Below are positions 30,264-40,135 of a DNA stretch of 64,000 bases, piece by piece. The notes under the pieces were generated by a model. That model ran no database searches. It was given only the letters and a program-made list of their open reading frames with translations, and was not told the origin of the DNA. Every line of letters begins with the position of its first letter. Position 1 is the stretch's first letter. Position numbers and translations under genes: made by a program. The DNA lies in contig CANKMW010000027.1 of NCBI GenBank assembly GCA_947483555.1, forward strand, positions 28,375 through 92,374. Direction: 5' to 3'. Origin of the DNA: Myxococcales bacterium. Lineage in GTDB: Bacteria > Myxococcota_A > Polyangia > Haliangiales > Haliangiaceae.

Positions 30264-31859
30264 CTACTTCTTGAAGATCTTGTCCCAGGTGCGGCGCATG
30301 GTGCCGGGCCGGCGCGGCGCCTGGTAGTTGTGGTTCTCGTAGGCCAGGCGCGCCGATGGGTCGACCCCGTAGTGGACGTAGAGCGAGATCAGGTCGTGGA
30401 CCATGTTCGAGATGCCGGTGGTGCGCAGATCCCACGACGTGGTGTAGCTATCGGCCTTGCCGCGCACCATCGCCTTGGCGATGATCATCATGATCACCGG
30501 GTCGATGAGCTCGCCGTTGCCGTCGAGGTAGTGCTTGTAGGTGAAGAAGCGGTCCTCGGGGGCCAGCTCGACGCCATCGGCGCGCGGCGCCCGCATGTTG
30601 GCGACGGTGCGGTACTCGTGATCGATGTAGCCGGCGACCGTGTTGGTCTCGTCCTTCTTGTCGTACTCGATGAACTTGCGGAACGCGTCGGCCAGGTTCT
30701 TGGGGTTGGCGTAGGCGCCGCTGACCAGGTAGTAGAACAAGGTGCCCAGCGAGTAGATGTCGGCGGGGCGGCCGACGCTCTTGACCACCCGGCCGCGGAC
30801 GTTGGTCTCCGACGGCTCGGCGAACGGGCGGTTGAGCAGGATCTTCTTGCGGACCCGGTCGGCGGCCATGATCAGGTACTGCTCGGGCCGGTTGAACAGC
30901 GAGAACACGTCGTTCTCGTAGATGTCGATGTAGAAGTCCTCGAAGAACTCGACCTCGGGCGAGCCCTGGGTCGCGTTGACGAGCACGTCGAAGGTGTTGA
31001 CCTCTTGCTCGGGGCTCTGGAAGTACAGCGTGCCCGGCACGGCCTGGAAGCGGGTCATCGACAGGTCGACGTCGGGGTCGGCGACCTTGCCGACGTTGAA
31101 GTCGGCGAGCTTGACCCGCATCTGCGAGCCGCGCAGCGCTGGATCGGGCAGCTTGACGAGCACGTTGGCCGGCTTGATGTCGCGGTGCACGGTGTCGCGG
31201 ACCAGGTGCGCGAACTCGATCGCGGTCGCCACCGGGATCACGTACTCGAGGACGCGAAAGATGCGCTCGCGCAGCGGGACCGCCAGCAGATCGTCGCGCC
31301 GTCGCTTGTGGCGCGCGCCCTTGAGCCGCTCCTCGAGTGACATGTCGAGCAGCTCGAGAATCATGAAGTCGTTCTCGACCCGGTCCCGGATCGGGGGCGG
31401 CACGAACGCCGGGTTCTCGCCCTCGCCCGAGGACAGCACCTCGATGATGTTGGGGTGACCCTGGACCCGTTCGAGGATCTCCTTCTCCATCTGGAAGCGG
31501 AGCTGATCCTCGCTCGACACCCCCTTCTGCAGGATCTTGATCGCCACCGGTCGCCGCAACGTGGTCTTGCTCTCGACCCACCGCTCCTCACCCAGGTACG
31601 CCTTGGCGAAGCGGCCCGAGCCAAGCTCGATGGGCAGGCCATGCTCGTCGACGATGAAGGCGTACATCCGCGACCGGGTCACGTACGGCGAGATGGTCCC
31701 CGACAGCGCCGGCACCGGTGGGCCGGCCTGGTTCGGCGACGTGTGCTCCTCGTACTCCTCGAACGTGCCGTAGGCCGAGGCCTGAGCGCCGATCTGTCCG
31801 GACGCCGGACCCGGCGGCGGTCCGCCGCCGCCCGGCGGGGCGGGCGGGGTGGCCGGCAT
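30264..31859 (-). CDS. Ser/Thr protein kinase with DFN motif and large insertion
   Basis: 531 residues. A Pro/Gly-rich N-terminus (1-55) precedes the kinase. Gly-rich loop GSGRFAKAY (81-89), Lys108, HRDIKPAN (225-232), then DFN (253-255) where DFG is usual, and SPE at 282-284. About 75 extra residues (288-363, rich in Phe, Glu and Asp) separate this from the DIYSLG segment, and 130 further residues follow. Metal- and ATP-binding residues are kept, so it is probably active. The ATG overlaps the stop of the upstream kinase by one base (TGATG). Confidence 0.9.
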   Translation of the reverse strand: MPATPPAPPGGGGPPPGPASGQIGAQASAYGTFEEYEEHTSPNQAGPPVPALSGTISPYVTRSRMYAFIVDEHGLPIELGSGRFAKAYLGEERWVESKTTLRRPVAIKILQKGVSSEDQLRFQMEKEILERVQGHPNIIEVLSSGEGENPAFVPPPIRDRVENDFMILELLDMSLEERLKGARHKRRRDDLLAVPLRERIFRVLEYVIPVATAIEFAHLVRDTVHRDIKPANVLVKLPDPALRGSQMRVKLADFNVGKVADPDVDLSMTRFQAVPGTLYFQSPEQEVNTFDVLVNATQGSPEVEFFEDFYIDIYENDVFSLFNRPEQYLIMAADRVRKKILLNRPFAEPSETNVRGRVVKSVGRPADIYSLGTLFYYLVSGAYANPKNLADAFRKFIEYDKKDETNTVAGYIDHEYRTVANMRAPRADGVELAPEDRFFTYKHYLDGNGELIDPVIMMIIAKAMVRGKADSYTTSWDLRTTGISNMVHDLISLYVHYGVDPSARLAYENHNYQAPRRPGTMRRTWDKIFKK

Positions 31860-33421
31860 CAGGAGTGCCTCCGGCGGCGGACCGCAGGATCCACCGGCAC
31901 GACGCCGGGCGTGTAGATGAACGCGCACTCGGCGCCCTGGCCAAAGTCGGCGAGGATCACGTCGGGGCACTCCGCGGTGCCGATCGCCACCTGTTCGTCG
32001 CCGAAGCGAAACACGGTGTGGCCGGCGGCCGGCGTGCCCACCGTGATGCGCACCCGGCCGACCGGGGTGTTGCCAGGACCGACCAGATCGATCATCGCGT
32101 CGTCGTCGACCTGCACCGCCACCGTCGGCGGCCCGCCCCGCTTGGCGACGAAGCAGCTCATGCCCTTGACGTGGACCTGGCGGCGTCCGGTGGTCGCGGG
32201 CAAGAGCGTGATGCGCAGTCGCGCCGAGCCGCCGAGGCCTTCGACGTCGGCGGTGCCATCGGTGACCGGCGCGAACCGGGCGGTCCGGCCGGCGACCTCG
32301 ACGGGGCCAGGTGCGACCGAGACCCGGCGCGTGATGCGCGATGCGGCGCGGACCGGGAGCCGCTCCGCATCGCTCGGACCGTCGAGCGCGGCGAGCTTGG
32401 GCAGCGGCGCGGTCTCGAGCGCGTCGACCGGCAAGCGGCGCGCGGCGGCGCGCGGGCTCCGGGCGCTGGGTTCGAACCCATCGGCGAGCGCCAGTCCGAA
32501 CTCGGCGACCTGCTGCGGCCGCGCCTTGGCGTCGAACGCCACCGCGCTCTTGAGCAGCTCCACCGCCGCGCGCGGCAGCTCCAGCGGCTCGAGCGCGAGG
32601 TCGACGATCGACGCCGCGCTCTTGCGCTTGCGGTAACCCTCGTAGACGTCGTCGTCGGCGAAGATGGCGCGGCCGGTCAGCATGTAGATCGCCATCAGCG
32701 CCAGCGAGTAGATGTCGGCCGTCGGGCCGACCGGCTGGCCGGCGAGCTGCTCGGGCGACGCCCACGACGGCGAGTACATCGCCATCTTCTGGCCCGACAC
32801 CACCTGGGTGTCGCCGGCGCGGGCGCCGGGCAGATCGCGCTCGGCGGTGAGGGCGTCGTCGTCTTCCGCGAGCCACTTGGCGATGCCGAAGTCGGCCAGC
32901 TTGGCCAGCCGCGAGCCGCCAAGCGCCGCGAACAAGATGTTCTGCGGCTTGAGATCGCGATGGATGATGCCGACCGAATGGGCCTCGGACAGGGCGTCGG
33001 CCATCGCGATCGTCACCCGCACCACCTCGTTGGCGGGTTGGGCGCCCCGTTCGCGCACCAGCTGCGCCAGCGTGCCGCCATTCATGTACTCCGAGACGTG
33101 GAACGGGATCCGATCCTCGCCATCGGAGGCCGGCGTCGGATCGCCGGTGACGTGCCCGAAGTCGTAGATCCGCAGCGTGTTGGGATGGGTCAGGCGCGAC
33201 AGCGCGAACGCTTCCTGCACGAAGTGTTCGTAGCTGGTCTGCGAGATGCCGAGATCGCCAGGGAACCGGGTGAACACCTTGATGCACACCGGTCGGGCCA
33301 GGCGCTCGTCGCGGCCGAGGTACACGACGCTGTGACCACCGTTCGCGATGTGCTCGATCGCCCGATAGCGATCGAGCACGAGATCACCGAGGGCGAGCGG
33401 TGCGGATGGTGAGTCGGGCAC
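31859..33421 (-). CDS. Ser/Thr protein kinase with unassigned C-terminal domain
   Basis: 520 residues. The kinase domain occupies about 15-300: ANGGHSVVYLG loop, Lys48, HRDLKPQN (154-161), DFG (177-179), ASPEQLAG, DIYSLALMAIYMLTG. Residues about 310-520 are beta-rich, without a membrane helix (VKGMSCFVAKRGGPPTVAVQVDDDAM, VFRFGDEQVAIGTAEC), and may be a sensory or substrate-binding module; not recognised. First gene of the three-kinase run, so it probably governs their transcription. Confidence 0.9.
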   Translation of the reverse strand: MPDSPSAPLALGDLVLDRYRAIEHIANGGHSVVYLGRDERLARPVCIKVFTRFPGDLGISQTSYEHFVQEAFALSRLTHPNTLRIYDFGHVTGDPTPASDGEDRIPFHVSEYMNGGTLAQLVRERGAQPANEVVRVTIAMADALSEAHSVGIIHRDLKPQNILFAALGGSRLAKLADFGIAKWLAEDDDALTAERDLPGARAGDTQVVSGQKMAMYSPSWASPEQLAGQPVGPTADIYSLALMAIYMLTGRAIFADDDVYEGYRKRKSAASIVDLALEPLELPRAAVELLKSAVAFDAKARPQQVAEFGLALADGFEPSARSPRAAARRLPVDALETAPLPKLAALDGPSDAERLPVRAASRITRRVSVAPGPVEVAGRTARFAPVTDGTADVEGLGGSARLRITLLPATTGRRQVHVKGMSCFVAKRGGPPTVAVQVDDDAMIDLVGPGNTPVGRVRITVGTPAAGHTVFRFGDEQVAIGTAECPDVILADFGQGAECAFIYTPGVVPVDPAVRRRRHS

Positions 33422-33514
33422 GAAGGTTCGATCCCCGAAATGATCCTAACATCAATGGATCGCGGCCCGCGCGACCCCCAGCGGCGCAGATGTAGGGCCG
33501 ACCGGCTACATGAA

Positions 33515-33542
33515 GGCCGAACCAATGCGGCCAAACCAATCC
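33515..33542. repeat. 14-bp direct repeat after the phosphatase stop codon
   Basis: GGCCGAACCAATGC followed directly by GGCCAAACCAATCC (11 of 14 identical). It lies 7 bp past the TGA of the minus-strand phosphatase gene, in the 128-bp gap before the kinase genes. Nothing else stands out in that gap. Confidence 0.7.
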
Positions 33543-33549
33543 GGCGCGG

Positions 33550-34602
33550 TCAGGGGGGCGCGGCGCCGCGACGACCTCGCTTGCGCCGGTTGTCGTGCTC
33601 CTCGTCGACCAGGGCGACGTAGTCGAGCGGGGCGATGGTGTCGGGCCACGGCAGCGGCGGAGCGCCCTTGAGCTCGCGGACCCGGTCGGTGAAGGCCCGC
33701 GCGATGTCCTCGAAGGGCGGCAGGTCGGCGCGGGCCAGCGTGCTGGGCGCGGTCCGGGCCACCTCGCGCAGCTCGTCGGCGAGCCGCAGCGCGCTCGGCT
33801 GGGCGAAGCGGTTGCGGCGGATGAGGTCTTGCAGCGAGTTGGCGAGGATGGGCAGCTGGTACTGGCGCGAGTCGAGCATCTCGAAGGCGATGAACAGCAC
33901 CTGGCGGGCATCGAGCAGGCCATCGGCGTACAGCACCAGCGCGGCCTGGAAGTAGTTATATACCGGCACCAGCCGGGGCCCGAAGCGGCGGAAGCCGGCG
34001 GTCGGGGAGCGGCGGTCGAGGTGGATGATCACGCGACCGACCACGTCGCCCCTGGGCGCGCGTTCGGCGGCGGCCAGGGTCCGGGTGACCTCGTCGGGGT
34101 AGGCGCGGGCAGCCTCGAGGATGCGCGCGAGGTCGTTCATCGCGACCTTGCCGGCGACCAGATCGGCGTACAGGCAGTAGATGATCGCGTCGGCCTCGGC
34201 GTCGTCGCCGAACAGGGTCTCGGCGGGCGCCGGCGGCGAGCCGGCGCGGCTCTCGAGCAGCGCCGGGAGCTTGTACGGGACCTGGGCCCGCAGGGCGCGG
34301 AACCGGCCGCGCATGATGTTCTTCAGGTTGTTCTTGAGGACGAACTCGTCGAACTCGACGCCGTCGAGGGCGAGCTTGGCGGCCAGCACGGTCCGCATCT
34401 GGCTCGGGCTGCCACTGATGATGCACACCCGGTGACCTTCGCCGGCGCGCAGCGCGCGCAAGAGCGCGGTGGCGCCCGGGTAGGCCTGCTTGTCGGCGGC
34501 GGTCTCGAAGGCGTTCTTGAACAGATCGCCGACGCTGTCGAACTCGGTGCGCAGGTACGTCTTGTCCAGGTCCCAGCGGAAGACGTGCCGGGGCGGGTTC
34601 AA
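33550..34602 (-). CDS. HAD-superfamily phosphatase, APP1/lipin-like
   Basis: About 350 residues. HAD motifs: I is VFRWDLDKTYL (nucleophile and acid/base Asp pair DLD), II is CIISGSPSQM (Ser), III the Lys of VPYKLPAL, IV FGDDAEADAIIY. The pattern fits the APP1/lipin-type phosphatidate phosphatase group rather than small sugar phosphatases, so a lipid substrate is suggested, in keeping with plsX upstream; this is inference. The probable start is a TTG at 34602 overlapping the plsX stop by four bases (TTGA), as no ATG or GTG fits. Confidence 0.75.
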   Translation of the reverse strand: MNPPRHVFRWDLDKTYLRTEFDSVGDLFKNAFETAADKQAYPGATALLRALRAGEGHRVCIISGSPSQMRTVLAAKLALDGVEFDEFVLKNNLKNIMRGRFRALRAQVPYKLPALLESRAGSPPAPAETLFGDDAEADAIIYCLYADLVAGKVAMNDLARILEAARAYPDEVTRTLAAAERAPRGDVVGRVIIHLDRRSPTAGFRRFGPRLVPVYNYFQAALVLYADGLLDARQVLFIAFEMLDSRQYQLPILANSLQDLIRRNRFAQPSALRLADELREVARTAPSTLARADLPPFEDIARAFTDRVRELKGAPPLPWPDTIAPLDYVALVDEEHDNRRKRGRRGAAPP

Positions 34603-35669
34603 GCGCTGCCCTCGAGCACCGGGGGGCGGGCGGCGGGCGGCCGTCGCGCCGACAGCTCGGCGACCCCGCGCGCGATGTGGCCGCACAGATCGCCGGCCTG
34701 GGCCTTGGCGGCGACCTTGATGGCGTTGGTCACCGCGTGGGCGCTCGAGCGGCCGTGGGCCTTGATGAACACGTGCTCGAAGCCGAGCAGCGGCGCGCCG
34801 CCGTACTGCTGCCAGTCGGTCACCGCCTTGAGCTGCGACAGCGCGCTCGACAGCGCCATCAGGCCGAGTCGCCAGGCCAGCCGCTCCTTGTGGGCGTAGC
34901 GGGCCAGGCGCACCACGGTCTCGGAGATGCCCTCGAGCATCTTGAGCACCACGTTGCCGACGAAGCCGTTGCACACGATGACGTCGGCGACGCCGCGCGG
35001 GATGTCGAGGCCCTCGACGTTGCCGATGAAGTTGAGCTCGGTGGCCTCGAGCAGCATCTGGTGGGCGGCGACCACCGCCGCCGGGCCCTTGCCGGCCTCG
35101 GTGCCGTTGGAGAGCAGGGCCACCCGCGGTCGCCGGTTCTTCGACACCAGGCCGGCGTAGGCCGAGCCCATGATCGCGAACGTGACCAGATCCTCGGCCG
35201 AGGCGTCGATGGTGGCGCCGACGTCGAGGATGAGCGAGAACGGATCGTTCTTGTCGCCGCGGCGCAGCTCGGTGGGATAGACCGAGGCCAGGGCGGCGCG
35301 CCGCACGCCCGCGATCAGCTTCCAGCGCCGGGCGCAGGCCAGCACGCTGGCGCCGGTGTTGCCGGCCGACACCAGCGCGTCACCCTCGCCGGCGGCGACC
35401 AGCTCGGCGGCGACCACGATCGACGCGTCGGGCTTGGCCGCGATGGCCTCGGCCGGCTTCTCGTCCATCTCGACGTACTGGCTGGCGTGATGGACGCGGA
35501 CCCGGGCGCCGTCGTGGCGCAGGCGGGGCAGGATGGCGCCCAGCGTGGCGGCGTCGCCGACCAGGATGATCTCGGCGTCGGCGAGCGCGATCGACGCCTC
35601 GGCCGCACCCTTGACGATCTCCTCGGGGGCGTGATCACCGCCCATCGCGTCGACGACGATCCGCTGCAT
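34599..35669 (-). CDS. plsX: Phosphate acyltransferase PlsX
   Basis: Makes acyl-phosphate from acyl-ACP, the first step of the PlsX/PlsY route to phosphatidic acid. 356 residues starting MQRIVVDAMGGDHAPEEIVKG, with ALVSAGNTGA, LILDVGATIDASAEDL, ALLSNGTEAGKG and VCNGFVGNVVLKMLEG, all standard for PlsX. An upstream extension of the frame to 35765 lacks family character. No rpmF or fabH neighbour, unlike many bacteria. The phosphatase gene downstream overlaps by four bases. Confidence 0.96.
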   Translation of the reverse strand: MQRIVVDAMGGDHAPEEIVKGAAEASIALADAEIILVGDAATLGAILPRLRHDGARVRVHHASQYVEMDEKPAEAIAAKPDASIVVAAELVAAGEGDALVSAGNTGASVLACARRWKLIAGVRRAALASVYPTELRRGDKNDPFSLILDVGATIDASAEDLVTFAIMGSAYAGLVSKNRRPRVALLSNGTEAGKGPAAVVAAHQMLLEATELNFIGNVEGLDIPRGVADVIVCNGFVGNVVLKMLEGISETVVRLARYAHKERLAWRLGLMALSSALSQLKAVTDWQQYGGAPLLGFEHVFIKAHGRSSAHAVTNAIKVAAKAQAGDLCGHIARGVAELSARRPPAARPPVLEGSA

Positions 35670-35767
35670 GCGCGGCGCGATGATGGCACGCACGGCGGCG
35701 CGCCGCCACGGTGCGGGGGCGGGCGATGGCGGATCGACCGCGCTCGTGAGGCCAGGTCGGGTCAAGA

Positions 35768-35788
35768 CGGTTTCGGCGTCGGCGTCGG
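35768..35788. repeat. TTCGG/GTCGGC repeat abutting a stop codon
   Basis: CGGTTTCGGCGTCGGCGTCGG ends exactly at the base before the stop of the mutase gene (35789-35791). Read on the minus strand it follows the TAG as CCGACGCCGACGCCGAAACCG, the same orientation and a variant of the unit found at 5719, 15720 and 25381. Confidence 0.75.
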
Positions 35789-37420
<1,632 letters not shown>

Positions 37421-37510
37421 GGTGACTCGTTTACCACGAGGCCCGAGCGGCAGCGGCCTCATGCCGGGAGGGTGAAGACAGATGTGGGAGATTCGTGACA
37501 CCGTCGCGCG

Positions 37511-37942
37511 GTGCTCGTTCGTGACTCCAGCAAGCTATCGACGCTTCGCGAGCGCATCCCGATCCCGTCGGGCCTGGACGGACGCTGGGCGGCGGCGCGC
37601 CGCAACGCTCACGCGGTCGCCGGCTTCGAGCCGTCGCCGATCGAGCTCGTGATCTGGATCCCGATCGGTAGTCCGATCGATGACGATGATGACGGCGAGC
37701 ACGCCTGGTCGGAGCTCGGTGCCTTGATCGGTGCCGAGGGCCCGCCGGCGACGATCGCCCTCCAGGTCGACGCCGCGCGGGCGGTGGCTGCCGATCGCAT
37801 GGGCGGCATGTGTGTCGAGGGCTTCGACGTCCGGGTCACCGGCCCGCGCTACCCGGCCCACGTCTTCGAAGGCGGCGGCTTCGGCGACGGCCGCGCCGTG
37901 CGCATCAGGGGCGGGCTGCTGGTTGGATTGACGAGCGCGTGA
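37511..37942 (+). CDS. Hypothetical protein
   Basis: 143 residues from a GTG. Composition is balanced, with IELVIWIPIGSPIDDDDDGEHAWSELGAL and repeated Gly-rich turns (VFEGGGFGDGRAVRIRGGLL) near the end. Not recognised, no signal peptide. Possible alternative starts downstream. It lies between the mutase gene (divergent) and the Nif3-like gene. Confidence 0.5.
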   Translation: MLVRDSSKLSTLRERIPIPSGLDGRWAAARRNAHAVAGFEPSPIELVIWIPIGSPIDDDDDGEHAWSELGALIGAEGPPATIALQVDAARAVAADRMGGMCVEGFDVRVTGPRYPAHVFEGGGFGDGRAVRIRGGLLVGLTSA

Positions 37943-37991
37943 TGAAACCCGCTCGCTGACGCCGCCTCGTGTCGCTCGCGGGGGCGTCGCC

Positions 37992-38020
37992 TTGACTCGC
38001 CGCGCCGGCGCGCCTATACT
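37992..38020 (+). promoter_or_regulatory. Strong sigma-70 promoter for the Nif3-like gene
   Basis: TTGACT (37992-37997), a 17-bp spacer and TATACT (38015-38020). The -10 ends 12 bp before the ATG at 38033, so the predicted transcript has a leader of about five bases or fewer. Confidence 0.7.
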
Positions 38021-38032
38021 GCGGACGGCGCG

Positions 38033-38812
38033 ATGACCGTGCACCTCCGCGACGTCGTCGCGTACCTCGACGCGACGCTCGAGATCGACCGCTTCAAGGA
38101 CTACGCGCCCAACGGGCTTCAGGTCCAGGGCGCGCCCGAGGTCGACACCGTCGTCACCGGCGTGTCGGCCAACCAGGCCTTGTTCGAGCGCGCGCTCGAG
38201 CTGGGCGCCGACCTGGTCGTGGTCCACCACGGCCTGATCTGGGGCGGCGGCATCGGCCGCGTCATCGGCCCGACCGCCGCCCGCCTGCGTCAGCTCCTGG
38301 CTCACGACGTCTCGCTCGCCGCGTACCACCTGCCGCTCGACAAGCACGCCCGGCTCGGCAACAACACCGGCCTCGCCGATGCCATCGGGCTCACGCTCGC
38401 CGGGCGCGAGCCGTTCGGCGACGTCAAGGGCGTGGCGCTCGGCCTGTCGGGGGCGTGGCCGCAGCCGCTGGGTCGCGACGACGCCATCGCGCGCATCACC
38501 GCCGGGGTGCTCGGCAAGCGGGCCGCGCCGTTCGTGTTCCCGTACGGTCCCGAGCTGGTGCGCAAGGTCGGCCTGTGCTCGGGCGCCGCCGGCGATCTGG
38601 TCGAGGCCGCGGCCGCCGCCCGCTGCGACCTCTACGTGACGGGCGAGCTCGCCGAGCGCGCCGCCGAGCTGGCGCGCGAGCTCCAGATCACGCTGATCGC
38701 GGCCGGCCACTACGCCACCGAGATCTACGGTCCGCAGCGGCTCGCCGACGAGCTCCGCATGCAGTTCCCGGCCCTGTCGGTTCACTTCGTCGCCGTGCCC
38801 ACGCTGATCTGA
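38033..38812 (+). CDS. Nif3-like dinuclear metal centre protein
   Basis: 259 residues, NIF3/YbgI (GTP cyclohydrolase I type 2) family. Metal ligands: HH in VVVHHGLIWGG, the Asp/His of AYHLPLDKHARLGNN, and the C-terminal GHYATE. Conserved YAPNGLQVQG at the start. The biochemical role remains unsettled in the family. Driven by its own promoter; hisZ follows 9 bp later, so the Nif3, hisZ and purA genes are probably one transcript ending at the terminator at 41502-41550. Confidence 0.92.
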   Translation: MTVHLRDVVAYLDATLEIDRFKDYAPNGLQVQGAPEVDTVVTGVSANQALFERALELGADLVVVHHGLIWGGGIGRVIGPTAARLRQLLAHDVSLAAYHLPLDKHARLGNNTGLADAIGLTLAGREPFGDVKGVALGLSGAWPQPLGRDDAIARITAGVLGKRAAPFVFPYGPELVRKVGLCSGAAGDLVEAAAAARCDLYVTGELAERAAELARELQITLIAAGHYATEIYGPQRLADELRMQFPALSVHFVAVPTLI

Positions 38813-38821
38813 GTCGCCGCC

Positions 38822-40135
38822 ATGTCGACACCACCCAGCCCCGTCCGACTGCCCGCCGGCGTCCGCGACTTCCTGCCCCGCGCCGCCGCCCGCCGCCGTG
38901 CGATCGCCGAGCGCGTGCTCGCCGAGCTCGAGGCCTGGGGCTACGCGCGTCTGATCACGCCGGTGTTCGAGTGCGCCGACGTGCTCGAGCGCGGGCTGGG
39001 CGCCGACGCCCGCGCGGCGGCGTTGCGCTTCGTCGAGCCCGGCTCGGGCGAGGTGGTCGCGCTGCGCCCCGACTTCACGCCCCAGGTGGCCCGCATCGCC
39101 GCCACCCGGCTGGCCGATGTCGATGGGCCGTTGCGGCTGTGCTACGAGGGCGCGGTCAACCGCCTGACCAGCGCGGCGCGTGGCCCGCTGGCGCAGCGCG
39201 AGATCCTGCAGGCCGGCATCGAGCTGATCGGCGCCGGTGGCCCGGCCGCCGATGCCGAGGCGCTGGCGGTCGCGACGGCGACGCTGGCCCACCTCGGCGT
39301 CGAGGCGGCGCCGCTCGATGTCGGGCACGTCGGGTTCGCGCGCTGGGTGCTGGCCGCGGTCGCCGAGCCGGCGCGGACCGCGCTGGCCACCGCCCTGGGC
39401 AAGAAGGATCGCCGGCAGGTGGCGCGCGCCGCCGCCGGCGCGCCGGGGGACGTGCCGGCCCTGGCGGAGGCGCTGGTCGGGCTGAGCGGGCCAGCTGCGG
39501 AGGTGCTGGCGCGGGCCCGCGTCTTGCCGTGGCCCGCCGCCGTGCTGGTCGCGCTCGACGAGCTCGAGGCGGCGCTGGCCGCCGCCGCCGAGCTCCAGCC
39601 GGGCGCCGCGTTCACCGTCGACCTCGGCGAGGTGCGGGGCTTCGAGTACTACACCGGGCTGCGCTTTGCCGGCTACGCCCGTGGCGCCGGTGACGCCGTC
39701 CTGCGCGGCGGCCGTTACGACGAGCTGGTCGGACGTTACGGCCGACCGGCGCGCGCGGTCGGGTTCGCCGTCGATATCGAGGCCATCGCACAGGCCCAGC
39801 GAGCGGCCGGGCTCGCGCCCCCGCCACCGTCGCCAGGGACGCTGATCGTCGGGGTCGATCTGCGCTACCCGGCGGCGCGGGTCGCCGCCGCGCTGCGCGC
39901 CGCCGGGGTGCGGGCCGCGATCGATCTCGAGGCCGGCGCGGCGACCGATCCCGGCCGCCTTCGCTACGCGGCCGAGGTGGGCTGGACCCACGTGCTCGAT
40001 CTCGCGGCCGCCACGCTGCTCGACCCGAGCGGCGGCGCGGCGGCGGCGATCCCCCACGCAGCGATCGCGGCCGCCGCCGATGGCGATGGCGCCCCGCTCG
40101 CGACTATCGTCAGAGCGACCGTCCGGAGGAGCTGA
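38822..40135 (+). CDS. hisZ: ATP phosphoribosyltransferase regulatory subunit
   Basis: 437-residue HisS-like paralogue that forms the regulatory part of the short-form HisG complex in the first step of histidine synthesis. Starts PSPVRLPAGVRDFLPRAAARRR; class II synthetase-like motifs are VALRPDFTPQVARIAA, LCYEGAVNR and GFEYYTGLRFAGYA with LRGGRYDELVGRYG. The aminoacylation residues are not retained as in HisS. No hisG is adjacent. Its stop overlaps the purA ATG (TGATG), a hisZ-purA arrangement seen in other bacteria. Confidence 0.9.
   Translation: MSTPPSPVRLPAGVRDFLPRAAARRRAIAERVLAELEAWGYARLITPVFECADVLERGLGADARAAALRFVEPGSGEVVALRPDFTPQVARIAATRLADVDGPLRLCYEGAVNRLTSAARGPLAQREILQAGIELIGAGGPAADAEALAVATATLAHLGVEAAPLDVGHVGFARWVLAAVAEPARTALATALGKKDRRQVARAAAGAPGDVPALAEALVGLSGPAAEVLARARVLPWPAAVLVALDELEAALAAAAELQPGAAFTVDLGEVRGFEYYTGLRFAGYARGAGDAVLRGGRYDELVGRYGRPARAVGFAVDIEAIAQAQRAAGLAPPPPSPGTLIVGVDLRYPAARVAAALRAAGVRAAIDLEAGAATDPGRLRYAAEVGWTHVLDLAAATLLDPSGGAAAAIPHAAIAAAADGDGAPLATIVRATVRRS

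Noticed and set aside
37535..40057. 840-codon minus-strand frame opposite the Nif3-like and hisZ genes
   Set aside because: Spans several real genes and an intergenic promoter; composition typical of antisense frames in this GC-rich DNA.
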